In this document: in pieces, positions 58,219 through 64,000 of the stretch
Layout of the letters: the number at the start of each line of letters is the position of its first letter
How positions within the stretch are numbered: the stretch's first letter is position 1
NCBI GenBank assembly: GCA_009733775.1
Contig: WOGZ01000104.1
Span: forward strand, 40,512-104,511
Length of the DNA: 64,000 nucleotides
Direction: 5' to 3'
DNA from: Alectoria sarmentosa
Lineage: Eukaryota; Ascomycota; Lecanoromycetes; Lecanorales; Parmeliaceae
Position numbers and translations under genes: made by a program
The notes under the pieces: model-generated
What the model was told of the DNA's origin: nothing
Seen by the model: only the letters and a program-made list of their open reading frames with translations
The model's database searches: none

Positions 58219-59061
58219 ATGGTTTTACTTCAAATAGTCTCGGACCTCCACCTCGAAACGCATCCTTCGTATCAAGACTTCGACCTTCCAGCGACAGCCC
58301 GGTATCGCGCACTCCTGGGCGACATTGGACACGTTTGTGACGAAGCCTTTTTCACATGGTTGGAAAGTCTCCTGGGACGCTATGAGACCGTTTTATTCCT
58401 TTTCGGCAACCATGAGCCATACCACATGCGCCTGTCCAGTGCCAAGTCACGCATGGGATCTTTTGCTGCAAAAATGGAGAAGCTCCGCCTCACGTCTTCA
58501 ATCGGTCAATTTGTATTTCTAGACCAGACGCGATACGACTTTCCTACTGCCACAAATGTCGGCGTGACTATTCTCGGCTGTACATTGTTCTCGCGAGTGG
58601 TTCCCGAACAGGCGAGAGAAGTGGTGCATCGCTTCGTCGACTTCAAAGACATCGTCGACTGGGATGTGGAAGACCACAATGATTGTCACCAATCGGACGT
58701 GCAATGGTTAAACAAAGAGGTTGAAAAAATCGGCAAGGAAGACCCCGAAAGAAAGATCATCATCTTTACCCACTACAGCCCTTCGATTGATCACAGAACG
58801 AAGAATCCGAGATATCCGCAGAGCTCTGTCGATTCGGGCTTCATGACAGACCTCAGTGGCCAGGTCTGTTGGAAAAGGTCGAATGTGAAGCTGTGGGCAT
58901 CTGGCCACACGCATTACAATTTCGATTTTAAGGATGAGGAAACGGGTAAGAGGGTTGTTGCAAACCAAAAGGGTTATTACCCCAAGTTACCGTCGAGTAA
59001 GAAAGGCGCGGATCGGAATGGATTCGACGTAGGGAAAACATTCGACCTCGGTGCACTATAG
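58219..59061 (+). CDS. calcineurin-like metallophosphoesterase
   Basis: Single-exon enzyme of 280 aa with all metal-binding motifs of the family: QIVSDLHLE (residues 6-14), LLGDIGHV (D-x-G), FLFGNHEPYH (GNHE), IIIFTHYSPS (H) and LWASGHTHYNFDF (GHTH). No signal peptide is present, so it is probably cytosolic. The substrate cannot be told. Similar fungal proteins are annotated only as Ser/Thr-phosphatase-like. It lies between two members of the F-box-like family. Confidence 0.9.
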   Translation: MVLLQIVSDLHLETHPSYQDFDLPATARYRALLGDIGHVCDEAFFTWLESLLGRYETVLFLFGNHEPYHMRLSSAKSRMGSFAAKMEKLRLTSSIGQFVFLDQTRYDFPTATNVGVTILGCTLFSRVVPEQAREVVHRFVDFKDIVDWDVEDHNDCHQSDVQWLNKEVEKIGKEDPERKIIIFTHYSPSIDHRTKNPRYPQSSVDSGFMTDLSGQVCWKRSNVKLWASGHTHYNFDFKDEETGKRVVANQKGYYPKLPSSKKGADRNGFDVGKTFDLGAL

Positions 59062-59460
59062 CAAAACAACAGCTACACTACAAATTGGTCAGACACTCGT
59101 TTGCCTATCCATTTGGAACGCCAAGTCAAAAAATCTAAAATCAAAGCTCAGAACCTTTTTTGACATCGAAGCACTCAAGAGCCGTCCGTTGCCATCTGGT
59201 CTGAGAATAGAAGCCTGAAATCCTTCCCACAGCGTTGGCGTCGGCAGCTGTCACTGATAATCCGTCCTTACTTTCACGAGTTATATTACTACTGCCGCTG
59301 ACCGTGCATCACATCATTACCGCCCTTCCTTGTCTTTTCTACTACCTCATCGTGAGTGTACAACTCAAAGTGAACACAAGTAAAGCAACTCAGAGAGTCA
59401 GCCTAGATATCGCATCTTCATTGCTGGTCCTCCTCTCCCGACGCTCTTTCAGTATCCAGA
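59062..59460. other. intergenic, 5' leader of F-box-like paralogue
   Basis: 400 bp. Near 59396-59445 it resembles the leader of the gene at 56991 (gtcagcctagatatcgcatct, then ctcctctcccgacg), which suggests the upstream DNA was duplicated along with the gene. Confidence 0.5.
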
Positions 59461-59894
59461 ATGCGTCTCAATCCACTCCCAATCGAGGTCCTCCACCAAA
59501 GATTTGAGGACTTCTACCTACTGGGCGCCCTCCTCGCGATTGATACCAACATTCAAGCAGAGGAAATATTCTACGCTTCAACAGCTCCTCATTCTCCTTG
59601 CTGGAACCTTGCCAAATCCCACTTTTTCGCAGACTTCGACCGGGCTTTCAAGTATTATGACAGCAGATTGCGCTGGCTTACAGAGGTCAGCTGACGCGAT
59701 ACACCATATTGATAGCGGAGAAGGGTATGCATGAGCGCTACTGTGGGTCTTCAACCAATGCTTCAAGGTATCATATCGGGTAGCTGACCTTTGATACGCA
59801 GGATGTTGCGGAGCAGAGGACAAGAATTTGCTCACTTTTCCTGGTTATCATCTCGGATTGTAATGGCCGCAGTTACGGGCCTGATGCCTTATGA
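59461..59894 (+). pseudogene. truncated F-box-like paralogue (2 of 3)
   Basis: Starts MRLNPLPIEVLHQRFEDFYL, a degraded version of the F-box-like helix (FPNEILLQIFKDLYPP in the copy at 56991). A 116-bp intron (59686-59801) joins SRLRWLTE to DVAEQRTRICSLFLVIIS, which parallels the LRE-LSRDILALRASNQVIMIS pattern of the first copy. A stop at 59892-59894 leaves only about 105 aa. Frames at 60183-60740 could be fragments of the rest. It may still be transcribed, but the weak F-box helix and shortness favour decay. Confidence 0.45.
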
Positions 59895-60747
59895 ACCTAG
59901 CGTGTCCAGGAACCTGAACCTAATTTCGAGATACATTGCTCGGGTTCGACTTGTATGAGAGCTTTGGTTGAGACAGAGATTGTCCAAATATTATGTCAGT
60001 GTTTCAATGGCGAACACTGCAGACATGATTGAGTTCCACAGAGTCCTCGCTTCATTCTGACAGAACCACGCTCTTGGAATCTACTAGCTTGATTTCCCAC
60101 TAGGATCGCGATCTGTTCCCTCTTTATTGTCAGACCTCATCGCCACCTGCCAGATAAAGTTCCGCAGCTAGTCTTCTACAGAATGAATAACCGAGTGTTA
60201 TCTCGACGGTGCGCTAAACAACGGCAAGGAAATACATTGCTGAAAGGCTGCATGACTTCCTGGAAAAACATTCAACGGCTGAAGAAAGCTGCTCGCTTGA
60301 CGTTGGTGCAGCAATCGCGCGTAGTTGCCTTATTCCTCAGAGTTGAGCATAATATTCATTGGAAGAGGTGGAACGAAAGGGGAACATGTGGAATTGTGAG
60401 GTGTGGCGTTCGTCGCTTACCTGAAAGTTCTTGGAGGGATGAGATGAATTTAGAGGAGAGATGCATGAGATATTTTCTGACTGGGGTAAGAGTTTGGAAG
60501 ATGCATCAATGAAGTTTCTAGCTTTGGGCCGAGAATTCATTCATACGTCTTTTGATTGCTATGGACCACTCGGGTTTAATCTCCGAGAGCTAGCCGAACT
60601 GGCTAGTTGCAATACGAAACAAGGGTGTCTTCAGCGGTATCAGAACGAAGCGTGGGTTCGGCACGGACGCGATGGCCTATGCTCTAGACGTTTCGTATGC
60701 CGCTCGTGGGTACTATTTTCCCCACCCGTCCGCAATTGACTCGCAGC
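59895..60747. other. possible remnant of an F-box-like gene
   Basis: 850 bp with two overlapping plus-strand frames (60183-60512, 60461-60739) that look partly coding (MKFLALGREFIHTSFDCYG) but carry no start or domain. I cannot support a gene. Confidence 0.35.
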
Positions 60748-61431
60748 CTATACCGTCATTGCAAAGACTTGAGGTGGCAGCGGCTCCCTCAGTTTGATCA
60801 CGGCCCGCCACCTCAAGAACCACTCATCCTCTACAAACCCAAAGCGCGCAACGTGGCCGTCCTCCATAAACCTCCTGAAGCCGCTTTGCCAACCCAGAAC
60901 AATCTTGTTGCACCGCGCTGCTCGACGGGTGTGGTTGTATCCAATATCCAGCCAGCTCACAGAATTAAAAGGTTCGGCTTTCTCTTTGGCCGCAAGCTCA
61001 TTGGTGACTGCACGTGTCACGGCCCGGAAGACCTGCGTGAATGAGATTCCGGACCCCCAGGTCTTGCGAGATCCCCAGTTGCGACGGCCACACTGCTGTT
61101 CCAGGATGCCCAGCAGTCCCACCTCCTCGGCGAGAGCCAGGCCGCGTTCGCTCATCGCGTGGAGTAGCAGACCGTCCTCTCTTTCCTCGGTGACGAGGAC
61201 AGCGTGGCTTTGCGCCAGGATGACGGACAGAGCGTGGAACGGGCGGGAAACCTTGGAGACGCTGACGATATCGAGATGAGCGTCGAGCAGCGATTCGTGC
61301 CAGGCGCTATCTTCCGCGCAAACGGACTTCAAGTCAAAGGGTTGGAACGCGGCTGGAGGGTACAGATGTCGAAGGATTTGCAGGAGAAGCTCATTTGGTA
61401 ATTTCTCGATCGCGCCACTTCCGCCGGGCAT
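60748..61431 (-). CDS. F-box-like protein, member of local family (3 of 3)
   Basis: Single-exon protein of 227 aa on the opposite strand. EKLPNELLLQILRHLYPP is a good F-box-like helix. LLDAHLDIVSVSKVSRPFHA, then LSVILAQSHAVLV, matches the second block of the copy at 56991. A helical part (GISFTQVFRAVTRAVTNELA) and a hydrophobic tail ending FAMTV follow. It is the longest of the three local members and probably the least damaged. A role in ubiquitin-linked recognition is only an inference from the family. Confidence 0.6.
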   Translation of the reverse strand: MPGGSGAIEKLPNELLLQILRHLYPPAAFQPFDLKSVCAEDSAWHESLLDAHLDIVSVSKVSRPFHALSVILAQSHAVLVTEEREDGLLLHAMSERGLALAEEVGLLGILEQQCGRRNWGSRKTWGSGISFTQVFRAVTRAVTNELAAKEKAEPFNSVSWLDIGYNHTRRAARCNKIVLGWQSGFRRFMEDGHVARFGFVEDEWFLRWRAVIKLREPLPPQVFAMTV

Positions 61432-63636
61432 CTTGGAAGATCGAGAGAAACGAGCAGTGGACGACAGAGGGTTTACGGAAAAGATTTAGAATCGCTAAAG
61501 GCGAATTGATAGTGACGTTCTGAATAGAGGATTGATGATTTAGTTGCGGACGAAACTGGGATAGCGGGAAGTGTTATAGATTCCCAACACAACGTTGCAA
61601 CTGGCCGAGAATAGCACGGTATGGCATACAAAACCGATTTCGCAGAGGAACCCACCTAACGCCCCGTGACTGTTGAAGGATGACCGATGACCTATCCAGC
61701 GTTCTTTGAAATAAGATTGCGTTTGGAGGACTAGCCCGAGTTTACAATTTAGCGTATTCATAATCCTTTTCTTCTCTTGGCAGCGCCCACACCAATGACT
61801 CAAATTTCAATTCTACAACTACAGGTCGTATTATAAGAATTTCAACGATAAAAGAATCGTAAGAAAACATATATAAAGTTTATGTGAGAATGATTCAATT
61901 TATCTTTATTATTTATTCAAAATATGGATATCAAGAAGAGAGTGCAATTGATCTTCAAATCTTCAAATTGACTTTATTTTACCTCAACACCCTATGACTT
62001 AATCGTCTCCTTATAAAATTTTCATTGTTTGAAAAGCGTTTGAAACAGCGGCGAGAAAGCGCTTAGTTGATGCATAAAATCCTTTACCAATTACCATCCG
62101 ACTTGTTGTTAAGTTGAAGACTTGAATCTCTAGGATGGGGGGCGAGGGGCCCTGCCAAGAGACGAAAAGGATCATGAATACGCTAAACAGCCGCCACGAG
62201 CGCGCCTGATATCAAAGCGGCAAAAGCCCGATTTTTGAGTATTGCTAAAGTAGCTTCAACGTCTTCGTTCTCTACAAATTTTGAATATAAGCGATCACAT
62301 CGTTCGATACGATTCCAATAAGCTTCGCTTGCCCCGATTTGAAGCCCCTCTACCAGTCTGGCAAATTCTTAAGCTAGAGCTTTGTATAAGCAATCAAACT
62401 GCTGGCTATCTAGACCATAACAATCCGGCCGACAATATCGAGTGCTGAGCGCTGACGTAGAATTGACGAAATCTTCTGACATGGAAACAAACCCCTTCGA
62501 AACAAATCACCATGCGACGCAATTCTTGCAGAAAATGCACGATCGATCGCTTTGAACCAACACGAAGATTTAGAAAATTTGAATTGGCGATATGTTGAAC
62601 GGGTTCGTTCGTTCACCAGAGTAGGGCGAGATGTTTTGGAGTGCTACATCAAAACGGCTCGACCGGTACGAAAGTTTCCCAATTGGTCATCTTCCGGCCA
62701 GTTTTCGAGACTTTTGCGAAAAGGGACCCCCACTATTCATAGGAGGCACAAAAATGGGAGCACGCAGCCATGCGGCACCAACCCTCAGCGTCTGTGTACA
62801 ATGAGTGAATTAGTTAGTTACCTTTTAGGAAACCTCAAAGCTTCTGCGGAATGGAATTGGAAGCTCGAACAATGACGATGAATCAACACTATATATAGCG
62901 AACGCATACACGACCTCTCTACGCGCCTCCATCCCGCTGCACATGCTTGCTTCCTTTCCACCTATCTACCTACCTAGTCCGCGACAGAATGCCTTTCCCA
63001 TTCATTGAATCCCGGAAATTCTTGCAGCACTCACTCACGCACGCCTCGATAGGCGACGAGGATTGTTGTTATCCAAGCGTGTGTAAAAGCTGCATATATA
63101 TATATATATATATGTACGGGACGAAAGGCGCTGCACATGACAGACAGACAGCCCGAGAGAGCCTTGTGAGTTGTTTGTTGATCTGCAAGGTTTTTTTCTG
63201 CAAATAGGAAGAAGGAAGACACGAGAGAGAGAGAGAGAGAGTACGATAGTGGTCGTCGTCACAAGTCTAGCTTTTGCGTTGAACAACAAAACCCAAGAAT
63301 TTCAACATCTCCTCAATCCCCACCCACTCCCATTGAAAACAAAGCACAGAAACCATTCCATTCCAAACATTTGCCCTGCAGCCATCCATCTATCTGACAA
63401 TTCCTATTCTCACTACGTAAATAATCACTACCAGTTAACAAGTACCCACCCCACCTTCTCCTCTCCTCTCCTCTCCTCTCGCAATATCTTTCCCCGCCCA
63501 TCATCCGCGAAGCAAAGTCCCACTCACAACCCAGCCCAGCGCCATCCATCCATCCATCCATCCATCAGCCAAGCCCATCATCCATCAATCAATCAATCAA
63601 TCCACGAACATCAAACCTTCCTTCCACCTCAGCAAC
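61432..63636. other. intergenic, partly AT-rich, long leader on the right
   Basis: 2.2 kb without a recognised gene. The stretch 61800-62110 is AT-rich. The part 62400-62875 has a 107-codon frame with no motif. From about 62900 the sequence turns into a CT- and microsatellite-rich leader that runs to the partial gene at 63637. Confidence 0.45.
63094..63602. repeat. cluster of microsatellites
   Basis: (TA)n at 63094-63113, (GA)n at 63223-63241, CTCCT repeats at 63456-63480, (CATC)n at 63542-63566 and (AATC)n at 63586-63602, all within 510 bp upstream of the partial gene. Such runs are common in long fungal 5' UTRs. Confidence 0.85.
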
Positions 63637-64000
63637 TATGAACCCCTCAAATGCCCCCACAACTCCTAAAACCCAGCCAGCAACGGAATCAATCACAATC
63701 CTCCCTCCCTCAAAGACTCAGTCAGAGCTCACTTTACCAAGTTCCGTCCGAAACCCAACCCAACCAACAACGCACGCGCCGATCTCGCAGTCCCAGCCAG
63801 CAGGCCAACCAAGCCAACCCAAGCCAACCAAGCCAGCCAGCCAGCCAGCCAGAAAAGAATCAAAATCAAAGTTCCGATTCTTCGACCGACCACTCACTCA
63901 TACATACATAACGAAGATTGAAGGAAGGAAGGAAGCAAGACAAAGCATACATACATACATACATACATACATACATACATACATACATACATACATACAT
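63637..64000 (+). CDS. partial CDS, N-terminus of an unknown low-complexity protein
   Basis: An ATG at 63637 opens a frame without stop to the window edge, about 121 codons. The text is Pro/Gln/Ser/Thr-rich (MNPSNAPTTPKTQPATES; ILPPSKTQSELTLPSS; QPAGQPSQPKPTKPASQP) and then more ordered (KESKSKFRFFDRPL). The end is a CATA repeat giving HTYI units, which is more likely intronic or leader DNA. No domain is visible. Start choice is tentative. A competing frame from 63651 stops at 63911. Confidence 0.4.
63946..64000. repeat. (CATA)n microsatellite at window edge
   Basis: At least 13 perfect CATA units run off the right edge. A shorter run (tcatacatacata) precedes it at 63899-63910, and CCAG units occur at 63831-63852. 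Confidence 0.95.

Overview
The window is nuclear DNA of a filamentous ascomycete (Pezizomycotina). Genes on both strands carry many introns of about 45-60 bp with GTRNGT donors and YAG acceptors. The gene set is fungal: a Zn(II)2Cys6 regulator, a KRE2/MNT1 mannosyltransferase, VPS15, PAT1, LEA1 and ELP4, together with several F-box-like and secreted/TM proteins. A placement in Leotiomycetes is only a guess from gene style. I saw no tRNA, rRNA, CRISPR array or intact transposon.

Layout. 1-11 kb: repeat-bearing DNA, an AflR-type regulator with a probable frameshift near its 3' end, a MITE-like inverted repeat, ELP4, an F-box-like gene, an aldo/keto reductase of the norsolorinic-acid-reductase type and a TM-SH3 surface protein. 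11-30.5 kb: a dense conserved block of prolyl-tRNA synthetase, CCT1, VPS15, an RNase III-fold protein with missing catalytic acids, LEA1 (U2 snRNP A'), PAT1, an alpha-1,2-mannosyltransferase and a NECAP endocytosis protein whose 3' end is tandemly duplicated. 31-34.3 kb: a DUF2235 hydrolase fused to a P-loop GTPase, the most unusual gene here. 36.9-52.6 kb: an alpha/beta hydrolase, eIF2B-alpha, a small hydrophobic protein with two equal-length introns, a Cys-rich single-pass protein, a small mitochondrial protein, a syntaxin-8-like SNARE, a RING/TRAF zinc-finger protein and a multi-pass protein with a Cys-rich tail. 53-64 kb: accessory DNA with an orphan gene, two kinds of tandem repeat, three related F-box-like genes around a metallophosphoesterase, and a microsatellite-rich leader into a gene running off the right edge.

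The conserved genes serve translation (ProRS, eIF2B, ELP4 for tRNA wobble modification), protein folding (CCT1), mRNA splicing and decay (LEA1, PAT1) and membrane traffic (VPS15, NECAP, SNARE). They are not an operon or pathway cluster. Divergent pairs share short intergenic promoters: TM-SH3/ProRS, CCT1/VPS15, RNase III-like/LEA1, PAT1/mannosyltransferase, NECAP/DUF2235-GTPase and SNARE/RING. Exon borders were read by eye from splice motifs and reading frame. Uncertain ones are flagged.
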